A stretch of DNA of 64,000 bases from Diatrype stigma (taxonomy: Eukaryota > Ascomycota > Sordariomycetes > Xylariales > Diatrypaceae): positions 1 through 64,000 of the forward strand of contig JAKJXP020000053.1 in NCBI GenBank assembly GCA_022225965.2, given 5' to 3'. A program made the position numbers and the translations under genes. The notes beneath the pieces were generated by a model. The model had not been told where the DNA came from, made no database searches, and worked only from the letters and a program-made list of their open reading frames with translations. This document shows positions 33,161-44,041 of the stretch, piece after piece (position 1 is the first letter of the stretch; each line of letters begins with the position of its first letter).

Positions 33161-36100
33161 AGCAGGCGCAGCACGAACTACCTAACGAAGCGACAAAAGC
33201 TTTGCTTAATTGATGATCATCCAGTCCGGGTTCCAATTTAACAGTCAATCAATCAACCGTCGTGTCGGTGCCGACTTATAGGTATTAGCAGGAGTCAGGT
33301 ACTGGGTACGTGTATGTAGGTAATGAGTGCTTTTCTCTTTTCTCTTTTCTCTTCTTCTTCTTTCTTTCTTTCTTTTCTCAAGTTGCCTTGCTTTACCAAC
33401 ACCCCATCATTCAACTTAGAGTAGGTAGTTATGAGATGGCATATAAGGTTTGTAAAAGGGCAGGGCAAGCAACAAGCAACGTGAGGCGGGAACGGAGCAG
33501 GCGGGTAATGAGAACTGCACAGTGAGCTACCGTACACTGAGCGCACACTGATCGCTGAAGGGCTGGATCTCGGTCAAGAGGGAAAAGGGTGCAGTGCCAA
33601 GAGAAATGACAAAGCGTTAGGATCTGGGGATGCCCAGGTGGTCATACAACACTCGGACCCCCCCTGATCCTCCTAGCGGGTAGACTAATAAGTTGACCTA
33701 ACCTCGAGCTACGGCTACTGCAGCATGCTGGACTAGCTGGACTAGCTGGACTACATGGAGTTAGCTCGTGGGCAGTTGGTCGAGCCAGGCGTGCGTACCT
33801 TAACTATAGTCAGCTATAGTCTAGGCTAAGTAGCGAAATCGTCACATCGATAACATGCGCCTACTATAGTGAATGGTAAGATGAGTATCTACGCGCGTAT
33901 CTATGTAGTTACATGGCCACCGTATGTATGTAGCTGGCTAGCAGCGCCAGGTAAGGATATATCCCTATTCATCCATATGCAACTCACTCCAGCTTCATCG
34001 TCAGGAAGCAGGCTTTCAACTTGAAGTCATCAAATGCCGGAGGAGGCTAGTTACCTAGTAGCTAACAGACACATGGGTGTGGCCGGTCGGATCGTGCCAG
34101 GTGGGTACGAGATGTAGTAGGCTTACTTATACGCGGCTTATACGTATGCGCTTGCTTGTACGATTGTACGAAATGGAATCGCATCGCCTGACTCAGTTAC
34201 GCACCTCATAAGCCACCCCGTTCTGCCTGTCGTCAGCTTTTAGTTGGGGAAAGGGGAGGGGGGCTTTTGGATGTTGGCTGTGCAAAAAAAAGCTTGTCTT
34301 CAGCCGTGCATATATCCCACCCCCCTTACTTAGATAACATGATGGCCGCATAAAGCAACCAACGATCTGTCCCGGTGTTCCGAGATGTGAGGCCTGGTTG
34401 CTACGCACATACTATGTAATATGTCGTCAAGCCGCTGTTGCATTGCAGGTGCATTTATTTGTAAATACAATCATAAGCCTGCAATATCTCTCTCTTAAGA
34501 ATCACATAAGCGGTTTTATAAACACAATACTACTACCATAGATACTAGCTAAGGTAGAGATTAACATCTTAACACGTCCAGATAAACTCGTCAGCGGTCG
34601 GGAACCTACATACCTGCATACCAGCGTGCACTACATCCGTAGCATGGGCTGTGAGTATGCCGTGAGTATGTATGGTTCACATTTTACATCTCTTGACTGG
34701 CTGAACCGGCCGCTTACTGTGTTACCTGATGACAATGCCCACCATTCAAGTCGAGCGGATGGGTGGCGGTGAAACACCAGCACCCAACTGGCCAAATGAG
34801 AAGGGCTCATTGGTGTATTCCGCGTCTATTGGCAGATCAGGTGTCGACAATTCCAAACACTCTGCCAGCCAGCCCCGGGTGGCCTAGCTCATCGGTAGAC
34901 TAACTACATACCAAGTATGTAGGTGCAATACATTAACGCGGGGATCCCTACATAATGTATGTACCTACATACATTGTCGACTCGGGTGGGCGTGTGTGGA
35001 ATTTGTATAGAACCTGGAAGGCAACAGGTTCAAGGTTGCTTCATAATCGTACCCTACCCCACAACGGGATACCGCTTATTGTGACCCGACGCCGACACCC
35101 GGTGCTACCGTGCCCTCCTACTAATAATATTCCGACACCACTCCCACATCATGCGGTGATTTTGCCTTGACTACCAAATATCATATAGACTTAACAAGGA
35201 CATATCTTCGAAAACTCATCATATCACCAGTGCTAGACTACCTGATCAGGTAATTGCGTGGGCCATACAGATCGTCGGTAGTTCCCGAGGAAATATCCCG
35301 AGTCTTCGTAAGTAAACGTGCATTCATGATTGAACACGCGGGACCGAGCTGAAGCGGCCGGTACTTAAGACGGTAATAAACCCCGATGTCCATCTAGTTC
35401 TGCGCCACGATGTGCTGTGGCTGGCTCAACTAGGCAATCAGTGTCGCTTTCAGTAGTGTTCCCGAGGTTATTCATTACTCAGATTAACGGCGGCATATCT
35501 CGTCACATGGTAGGTAGTGTCATTCATGAACATCGTGGATGGTGAGTGCGCCGTCGTCGTTTGGCCATATCACAGGCAGTTAAGAGTTCCCGAAGTTCTG
35601 GTTTGCAAGCACTTCTCGTGTCTTCGAAATACAAATCCAGGGCCCGGCCGCCCGGGAAACTGCAAGGGACCAGGTGCATGGTGATGATAACTAGATAGAG
35701 CACGTGTAATGTTGCAATGTATATAACACAACAACCTTACCTATCTTGTCTTACTTGCTACGTAATGAACGCATGTCACAACTTGACTAATTTTATCGCT
35801 AATGTATTATTACATATATCGATAATCGATAGTCCTTCATAGACATAGGTTGAATATTTATGAGAAAGTTTATCCTCCAGTATAACGTAATCAGTCTATA
35901 TAGTCACGAGTTTGTTCTAAGGTGCGTCTTATCAAAATACTTTATAAGCTTAACCAGAACTCAAACTAACAATAGATAGTGAATGGTCCTCAAAAGATTC
36001 CAAGTTGGAAAGATTCATGTCACGTATGTAAAATTGTGTATAAATGATATCTGCGCAGGGTCAGTATGAAGGGTTTAAGGACCGGTCTAATGAGCTCAGT

Positions 36101-36987
36101 GGTGGACGTCCAAGCCCGGTCAGGGGCTGCCAGATTCAATAGACATATGGTTAATAGAGGGCAACATCAGGCAATAGTCTCGGGTGGCAGGTTGGCACAA
36201 GTAGCAGAAAGAACTTGCCTGCAACAAGACCAATCCATTGGACATCTTCCAACAGCCACTAAACTGTACTGCGAAGAGGGGAAGATTATGAAAATCTGAG
36301 AAGGCCAAAATAAGGACATTGCGGGTGAATACTAGGTCTATACTTGAACGTCGATAGATCTCTATCTTGCGCCCGTACATAAAGCGCGGGAGAATCGCAA
36401 GTTGGTGTTATCAAGAGACTAAGGTATGACCAAATTACTTTGAGGGTCAGCTTTTTTAGCTGATTTACCCTGTTATCGCGCCGTGAATAAATTAGTTATA
36501 GGCAATTGCGTTGCCATATATCCGGTGCAGGCCTCAAAGCTAAGCTGCTAATGCTCCCCTGAATAGGGGGTCATTAATATAGAGCTTGTATAAGTCACTA
36601 CTGGGATTTCGCGACGGGATCCCCCGTGCCCAGCCCAACAATCTTGGCTATACAGCTTTCGCAGCTAGGCATCTATGTTGCTTACTTGCTGCCTAGTCGA
36701 AGGATTTGTGCGCGGTGTTTTTATGTAATGCTTGGCAGCTGAATTGGTTTAATCTAATTGCAGCAAAGTTGGAAGTTTTAGTGGGAATGGAAGGAGTCTA
36801 GACTACACGAACTACTTACGCATACAGATATTCATAATATGCACGGATATAAGCAGGCAGCACTCGCAAAATCCTACAACTACCATCGTGGAATCGCAAG
36901 TTGACGTGAACCAAGAAATTCTCTATATAACCGAAAAATCTTCACGCCCGCCCCTGCATACAAGTATCAGATTTCCCGAGTATCTGG
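33161..36987. other. Gene-poor intergenic stretch
   Basis: 3.8 kb with no supported gene on either strand. There is a pyrimidine-rich CTTTT/CTTCTT tract (33331-33378), a CTGGACTAG tandem (about 33728-33753) and scattered TACCTA/TAGGTA motifs. The small frames at 34193, 34955 and 36066-36380 have no motif. Confidence 0.45.
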
Positions 36988-38031
36988 GTGACCAAGCCTG
37001 TATCCGTCATGTCGCTCTCCGGGATGTGGGTCGCCACGGCGCAGACAACGGCGCTCACCGCGCTCACCAAGATCTTCCGGCATGAGGCAGGGCGGTGGCA
37101 GTATTCCAGTGTCTGGGAAAACGAGGCGTTCGCAAACTTCACGCGGGAGGCCGTCATATTCCTCGCTAATGGTACCGATACCGAAGCTTCCGTCCAGAGC
37201 AACGGCACCATCCTTCTCAATGGTACCACTATCGACTGGTTACCTACGAGTCTCGGGGGCTCGGGTCACTTCGCGACAGAAGAATCCCCGTACTGGTACT
37301 ATATCAGCGAGCTCCCCCGCGCCCTCCTCCTGAGCTGCCTCACCTGCGCGCTCTGCTACTGGTGGCAGGTTTGGTTGGAGCACCGGCTGCCGGGCCGGTC
37401 GCGGCGCGTCGAGATCGTGAAGCAGAGTGGTCCTGGTGACGAGAAGGTGGAAGGCGGAGAAGACGGCCGCGAAGAGCAGGTCGTGAAGCGGTGGATAGCA
37501 CAGGGAAAGGTTCAGCGGTCGTCCCTGAGCTGGGGTAACACGCTGCTCAAGTGGATTCTCGACATCACGATCGGTGAAACCTGCCTCAGACTCGTCCATT
37601 CTACGCTGGAGATGATGATGGATAGGAAGCCGTTTTCCGAGATCACATCCTATTGGGAGTTGGTATGATTGTCTCGTCTTTCCCCTTTGGATCTATGCTT
37701 GGCTTGAGCTGCCGCGCATGACTTTTTGACTGACGTTGCAAAAAAATATTAGAGTCAATTGACCACCAATATGCTTATGAGTTTCATATCGCTTTGGCCG
37801 CTGTACATGTTTATTTCGCATGCTGTCATTCCGGTACAAAGACGTCTCCCCGTCAGAGCAGCGGTGTTTCTCCTTTACACTATCCTCTTTGAAGCTCTCT
37901 TCCGGGCTGCTATTTCTTGGCTCATAAATTCGGAGCTTGCCCAGGGTTTACTGCGTGACATCACCCTATGGCTAGCGCAGGGGACAAGCGCACCAGAAGG
38001 TGATAGCCTGCATCTGATCGACGAGCTTTAG
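36988..38031 (+). CDS. Putative fungal membrane protein, two exons
   Basis: Exon 36988-37662 (donor GTATGA) and exon 37753-38031 (acceptor TTAG) join in phase to 317 residues. The region before the first clear membrane span holds three Asn-glycosylation motifs (NFT, NGT, NGT) and a WYYISELPR segment. The span is encoded at about 37315-37380 (ALLLSCLTCALCYWWQVWL). A basic and acidic loop follows. Exon 2 adds two or three hydrophobic helices (MLMSFISLWPLYMFISHAVI; VRAAVFLLYTILFEALFRAAI). An extracellular or lumenal glycosylated N-terminal domain with several C-terminal spans is the likely topology. The start could instead be the Met at 37009, and further 5' exons are possible. I do not recognise the family. 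It lies just upstream of, and on the same strand as, the DUF7924-like gene. Confidence 0.5.
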
Positions 38032-38246
38032 CAGATTGAACCTGTCTGCCAGTAAACTGTAGTAAAGGCTGCAGGGTCTCTATGGGGCAGAATCATTTGT
38101 CATATCCTGTAGGCCTATCCAACGTGGGCGCAGCAGCCAATTCGCTATAATATGGCTATCGATACATAGTGGAAGTTTTTAATGACATCTCCTCGCACAT
38201 TACTCAATATATGATTATGGACCTAAAACATAATGAATCGAACTGA
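38032..38246. other. Short intergenic / possible hidden 5' exon of the next gene
   Basis: No start codon for the following frame is found here before the in-frame TGA at 38244-38246. A 5' exon could lie further upstream, but none is obvious. Confidence 0.3.
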
Positions 38247-39242
38247 AGGCTGTTCACCTCCCTAACCAAAACCACGAGCGATGGATCTACAATAAGGGAT
38301 GGCAGGTATCGAGAAAGTAACTTGAAGCTTAACGGGATTATATTGTTCGCTTCTAGAGATGCTCCGCCAGAACATATAACCAAACTATGTTCCACCCTAG
38401 AGGAATCTCGAAATTCGCCTGAACTGTCCCCCGAAGCAATTGAAGAATATTTGACGATAATAGAGGACCTTCAGCATGGGGACCCTTCCGAGAGCGAAGT
38501 TCAAGATGCCCTGACTTCGATGTTTTTTCCTTTCGAAGTTGGAAACATGACTCTGAAGAAGTCCGGAAAGGTTGACTTTCTGCGGAAATTTGTCCCCAAC
38601 TCCGATTCTACGCCGGCAATAGTCGTTACTCCTCGACCTGACATAGTTTACGGGTATAGTGCTCGATCACCAGGTCCCCTTTCGCAGGCACAACAACTGT
38701 CGGTCCAGAACTGGGCGGACATTAGCACTGTGAACAACTTCTCCTTGACGTTCCCTTTCGTCGTAGTGGAGATTATGGCAGAAGGGCATGCCAACGGCAA
38801 TCCATGGGTTGCCGTTAGTCAGTGTTTGGGAGGCTACAAAACATGTGTCAATGTTGTCCTTCAACTCAATCAGCTTCTCATGGATTCTACAGGTGCTAAC
38901 ACGGTAAACGATGCATCATTTGGTATCGTCATGGACCAAAAGAGTGACACAGTTCTCGTGGCTTGGAAGGGGGACGAGCTTAAGTATCTTACATGGGAAC
39001 TTGGCTCTTTTCTTCTTGGACGACCGAAGGACTCTATCCAGTTTCGGAAGATAGTAAAGAATATCATGGATTGGGGTGGGAATCAACGGCTCAAGGAGAT
39101 CCAGGACGCCTTGGACCTCATCGCCGAAGAAAATCGAAAGGCAGCATCTTCGGCAGCCAGATCCAGAAGTCCGCCCGAGGCTTCGGGGACTCGGATGAAG
39201 GTTCCAAACGTCCTCTACGTACGAACTCAGGAGGTGCAATAG
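38247..39242 (+). CDS. DUF7924-like fungal protein, 5' end missing or unresolved
   Basis: Open from 38247 to the TAG ending at 39242 (about 331 codons), but with no ATG until deep inside the domain (Met at about 38520); TTG at 38322 is not a credible start. The reading contains the hallmarks of the fungal DUF7924 family: YRESNLKLNGIILFASRDAP near the beginning, ESRNSPELS, then PRPDIVYGYSARSPGPLS, LTFPFVVVEIMAEG and NPWVAVSQCLGGYKTCVN. The D...ExK-like spacing in PDIVYGY...VVEIM recalls PD-(D/E)XK nuclease folds. The usual Lys after Glu is Met here, so catalytic activity is doubtful (inference). The C-terminal tail is basic and Ser-rich. Either a 5' exon is hidden upstream or the gene lost its 5' end. 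Members are common, variable accessory genes in fungi with no proven role. Confidence 0.55.
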   Translation, partial: RLFTSLTKTTSDGSTIRDGRYRESNLKLNGIILFASRDAPPEHITKLCSTLEESRNSPELSPEAIEEYLTIIEDLQHGDPSESEVQDALTSMFFPFEVGNMTLKKSGKVDFLRKFVPNSDSTPAIVVTPRPDIVYGYSARSPGPLSQAQQLSVQNWADISTVNNFSLTFPFVVVEIMAEGHANGNPWVAVSQCLGGYKTCVNVVLQLNQLLMDSTGANTVNDASFGIVMDQKSDTVLVAWKGDELKYLTWELGSFLLGRPKDSIQFRKIVKNIMDWGGNQRLKEIQDALDLIAEENRKAASSAARSRSPPEASGTRMKVPNVLYVRTQEVQ

Positions 39243-39466
39243 TGAAGACAATAATGGCAGCCTGTGTAGGGCTGGTCGGGCAAATACAATAAGACAAATT
39301 TCACCTCGTCTTGATACGGGAAGTTACGTGACAAATAGTGCAGATGCAACTTGAAACAGCCTATTTAAATATAAAATTCTGGTTTTGTCAATATATACAG
39401 GTTCAAAGAATAGACATATCTAGTTTCTCAAGACTTTTATATCAATACAAGTTTCTCCAGGCTACT

Positions 39467-39503
<37 letters not shown>

Positions 39504-39554
39504 CGGGGGGGGGGGAATNNNNNNNCACCCCCCCCCCCCCCCCCCCCCCCCCCC
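39467..39554. other. Assembly gap flanked by poly-G and poly-C
   Basis: A G-run (39467-39515, one C inside), then AAT, seven N (39519-39525), then a C-run (39528-39554). It is most likely a sequencing or assembly failure at a G-rich tract, not biology. The true length is unknown. Confidence 0.85.
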
Positions 39555-39573
39555 GCCACGACATTTCACCTAC

Positions 39574-42522
39574 TTACGCAGGCAACAAGGGGTTCGGGTA
39601 CCCCGGGTCGGTGATGCGCACGCGGACGACAGGGCTCAGCCAGCTGTCGTAGCCGGCGGGGTCCTCGTAGTCGTAGCCGTAGCGCAGGGCGCGGAAGAGG
39701 ACGCGGTAGTCGGCGTTGGGCAGCTGGTAGATGGTGCCGTTGTCGAGCGCGACCGTGGCCCACTGCCAGGGCTGGCTGATGGCCCCGTAGCCGCGCCAGT
39801 ACCACTGCCACGGGTTGACGGGCTTGTCGTGGCCGCCCACGATGGTGGCGAAGGCCCCGTAGGACTTCACGCCCAGGAAGTCGTCGAGCCCGTCCAGCGG
39901 CGGCGACGACAACGACAGCGCCGTCCCGTTGGCCGCGGGGTCGAACCCATACACCGTCGGCACGAAGTCCGTGTCGGCCGCCACGACGTCGAACCGCGCG
40001 TACGCGCACGGCTGCCGGATGCTGCCCACGAACTGCGGGTTGTTGTCCACGCCGCCGCTGCCGTCCGCCGGCGCCGGGAACGTGAACGTCATCAGGTCGT
40101 TGTCGCGCGCCCCCGTGTTGGACGCGCCCAGGTACGGCAGCTCGGGGACGCCGGCCGGCGGCGCCGGCGACGAGCCCCCGCCCGTCGTCAGGTTCGTCGT
40201 GTCGAGCACCGCGATGCTGGCGCGCTCGTACGGCACGCCGGCGTACGGGACCACCAGCACCTCCTCCTCGCCGTCGGCGTCTGCGGTGACGGTGATGTAC
40301 CCGCCGTACACGGGCAGCTTGGCCGGGTCGAGATCCGTCGGTGCCGCGATGGTTACCTCGACCGTGGCCTTGGCCCCGGCCGCGACCTCGACGCTGTCGG
40401 ACGAGAATTCCGCCGACGCGTAGGAAGCCGCGCCGTTCGCCACCCATCGCCACACGTTGTTCACGTTGGCGTCGAAGACCTGCGGCAGCGCGTCGACGGC
40501 CGCCGCGCCGCGGTGGCCGAGCGCGTAGGTGCGCGCGCGGCCCGACGTGTTCTCGATCGTGAGGGTCTGGACGGGCGGGGCGGCGCTGTCGCGCAGGTTG
40601 AGCTCCGTCGGCGATACGCGGGTCTCGTAGTTGATGGCCCTCAGCGCGTTGATCATGCCGGCGCCCTGCTGGGCCGTGCTCGTCCACAACTCGCCGTCGG
40701 CTGCCCGGAGCGGCGTCGCGGAATTCTGCAGGCGCTGGGCGATCTGCTCCGGGCCGAGGTCCGGATGAGCCTGCTTGACGAGGGCGTAGACGCCCGCCGT
40801 GTGCGGCGTGGACATGGACGTGCCGGAGATGAGCGCGTACCCGTTGCCGTCGGTGACGGGCCACGTGCTGAGGATGTTGCCGCCCGGCGCGCCCAGCTGC
40901 GGCTTCAGCGACATCTCCATCGTCGGGCCGAAGGTCGAGAAGATGCTGACGGCGCCCGGCGTCGCCTGCGTCGCGTCGTGCACCGCGCGGTCCGCGAACG
41001 ACACCGTATAGTCGGAGCCCTGCGCGTCGAGGCCGGCGCGCACCTTGTCCGACGCCGCGAGCCGGAGCTGCGCCACGTTGACGCCCGGCTGGTCCCCGGG
41101 CGCCTCGACCCGGATGTTCGCGGTGTCGGCTATGGCCCACCAGACGTTGGTGATGCCGGTCTTGTTCGCCAGCGCCGTCAGCTGCCACGAGCACTGGGAC
41201 GTCGGCGAGATGAGCGCGATGAGGTGGTCCTTGTCGGTGAAGCCGGAGGTGAGGTTCAGCCAGGTATCGGCCGTGCAGGAGGTCTCCTCCCCGGGCGTCG
41301 CGAAGACGTGGTACGGCGCCGAGTCCGCGAACGGGAAGACCTTGGCGTACTCGATCGTCTCCCCGTTCGAGTCGGCCGCGTTGTACACGGTCACGAACTT
41401 GTCGTTGTCGACGGACGCCACCGCGATCACCGACGGCTCGAGGGCGGGCTCGGAGGCGAAGTAGGGCCCGCGCTCGCCGTCGTTACCGGCTGAGATGACG
41501 AGCCCCACCCCCTTGTCCCGGATGCCAGCGAGCAGCGTCTTGTACGGGGATCCCGTCTCCCAGATGTCCGCGTACCCGACAGACATGCTGATGAGGTCCA
41601 TGTCGTCTTCAGCCGCCATTTCGAGAGCCTGCATCATGATATCGTCCGTGGCGCTCCCGAGGCAGCCGAAGATCCGATACATGTGCAGCTCTGCGTCAGG
41701 CGCGACCCCGAGGACGCCGAACCCGACACCTTCGGGATCTTGTGCGGCGATGATGCCTGGTATGGGGTGGTCAGCTTTATTCCCAAATTTTTTTATTGAA
41801 AGATTCATCTAATTAAGAAGCTTACCTGCTACATGCGTGCCATGACCGCCCTCAAGACATGTAGCGAGGGGGTCGTTGTCCGGAACTGGTGTGTTTGTCC
41901 CATCGTAGTCTTCGCCGACCAAGTCATAGCCTCCGGCAACCTTGAACCCCGGACCAAAACCGCCGCCCAAAGCCGGGTGACGATAATCAATACCAGAGTC
42001 GACGATACCGATCTTGACGCCCTTTCCGGTAATGTTAAGCTTGTGTACCTCGTCGACGGCAGTCATCTTCAGTGCGTGGTTGATATCGCTAGTTCCGATG
42101 ATATGGGGCAGCGAAGCATTGTCCCTCTTGACGTGGACATCTGAGGAGAACGCATTCGTCCCGACAGCGGAAGTCGGCACGGAGGCGCCGTACGGTCTGG
42201 GCCGGTCGTGTAGCCGATTCGGCCAGATGTTCTTTACCTCGGGCAGGCTCGCGAGCGCCGAGACATCCCCGGCGTCGACGGACAGTCCGTAGAAGTACTT
42301 GGGGTTCTTGAACTCATGACGCACCGAGTAGTCTGCCAACGCGCGCGCTTGGAGGTGGAACTCCGAGTGCACATCCCGTTTACTCAATGAGGAACCCTGA
42401 TCCAGCTCGATGATGAAGCCAAGGTTGGTCGGCTCAGAGGTGTCGTAGAGGTTCACAAACTGGGACGCGGATACAGCCGGAATAACGGCGGCCGCAGCCA
42501 AGGCTGAACTGAAGAGCTTCAT
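39574..42522 (-). CDS. Secreted subtilisin-like serine protease (S8) with PA and Fn3-like domains
   Basis: Exons 42522-41826 and 41756-39574 join in phase (2880 bases, 959 residues). The GTAAGC...CAG intron splits the conserved HGTHVAG|IIAAQ motif. A signal peptide (LFSSALAAAAVIPAVSAS) is followed by an inhibitor_I9-like propeptide to about residue 130. The catalytic triad is visible: Asp175 in IVDSGIDYRHP, His227 in GGHGTHVAG and Ser546 in ISGTSMSTPHTAG, with oxyanion Asn324 in ISAGNDGE. A PA-type insertion lies at about 370-470. An Fn3-like/C-terminal domain begins at about 610 (VQTLTIENTSGRARTY). It resembles the large minor extracellular protease (vpr-like) subtilases used in nutrition or host protein degradation. 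The stop codon is TAA within GCGTAAGT, which is also a good splice donor, so a last exon could be lost in the adjacent gap. The GC-rich body produces long antisense frames that are not genes. Confidence 0.9.
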
Positions 42523-44041
42523 CTTGGAGGGAGGAAGGCCTTCAGACTCAACGTAGCAGTTGCTCTATACATCATCACGAGGGCTCTATCTACGGTCTAT
42601 ATATACTCCTCCCGCCATGATCCAGAACCAAAAGCCTTGGCTCGACGGCGGAGAATGTCACATTAGCATCATGCCTGATCTGACATATCCATAGGGCCTA
42701 GGTTACCTATGCGCCGTAAATAGAGCAGTAGAAGAAGCACCAACATGATGAAGTTCCCCAAAGGGGATAAGCAGCCTACCTCGAGGGTCGTTCTAGCCAT
42801 TCTGCTTTACTCTTCCACCTTCCCCAAATGACAACATATAAAGAGACGAAAGGTAATGAAGCGCGCCAGCCCATCGCGAGCTTACCTTTCAGCTAGTAAT
42901 TCTCGAATGACAAGCCCAGGCGACTACATCTCAGTAAGGTTGAGAAAGGAAGGTGGATGAAATTGGCCCTCTTGGCACGCAGGACAGGGGTTCAGGAGGG
43001 CTGCATGTTGTGAGGCTGCGCCGTACAATGGTGAATATGCAAGGTACGGCGGGCCTCTCGGCCTACCGGCGCCGCGATGGCACGTAACATCAGTCGCGAT
43101 GGAGTGGGATATAACTGTGATTTTATATCTCTTCTGTTGCTAATAATAAGATTCCTGCTTTCTCGTGAACCTCGTACCCGATGCCGTGACCCGTTCCCTG
43201 ATAGCTCGGCATCTTGGACCGACTATAGGATGGGGTGGGCCAGTAGTGAATGAACACAGAACAATGACCAGCCTGCAACGGGTACCGGTAGGGCTAGCTG
43301 AAAAAACGATGTCTTTATCACTATAATCTCATCATACCTCTATGAAGCTTGGAAGACGCGAGGAGCCCTCGGGATATCATTGGCTTTGTGCTGGCTTTGT
43401 AATGGCTTCAAACGCTAAGTGCATGAATGTTGGTGTGATTTGTGTAAGGAGGATACCTGAATACCTACCTAAAGAGAGGAGTTATAGTTACCTAAGTACT
43501 TAAGTATGTAGGTATGCACTTGTCGCGCTATAGCCTATAGGTAACTCCGGGTGCTTCGTAGCTGTGGCGTCTAAATGTGGCGTCTGATTTGAATCAACCG
43601 GTCTGAACACTGCTTTCTCCTCAGGCCCTGTGGCGGGTTAGTTGGAACCTTGGCTGCTTGGTTGAAGCGAAGCTCTGTGCTCCGGTGGCTCTGAACGTTA
43701 ATGGTCGACCTGGTATGTACCTACATACATACATAAGCAGCATAAGGTATGCGCCCTACCAGGCGGCCGGGGTGCCAGGCTGACTGATGGTGAGACAAAC
43801 GAGTGACGTGCATCCAGTGCATCCAGTGCATCCAACGCAACTTCACTCAATCATCGCTCACTTCATATTAACCGCAACATCGCCCGAATCCCCCGGATCC
43901 CCCGAATCCATGTGTTGACTATTGCTTCAAGAGCTCCAATCGTAGGGTCTACCGAGGCCGCCAGGCGCTACCAGGAACTAACTATATTTTCGACGCATAC
44001 CTTCTCTATCCCGCGCCGACACCACCGTTACCTCAACCACC
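42523..44041. promoter_or_regulatory. Divergent intergenic region (subtilase / Ada3)
   Basis: 1.5 kb between opposed starts carries both promoters. Features seen: TATATATA about 75 bases before the subtilase start (about 42596-42605), TACCTA/TAGGTA motifs and CTTAAGTATG near 43455-43520, and GTGCATCCA repeats at about 43809-43836. No gene. Confidence 0.45.

Noticed and set aside
38322..38324. TTG as start of the DUF7924-like protein
   Set aside because: The family similarity begins upstream of it, and TTG initiation is not expected in a fungal nuclear gene.
39829..41493. 554-codon open frame antisense to the subtilase
   Set aside because: It is a mirror of GC-rich codons in the real gene; the composition is repetitive Arg/Gly/Val with no motif.
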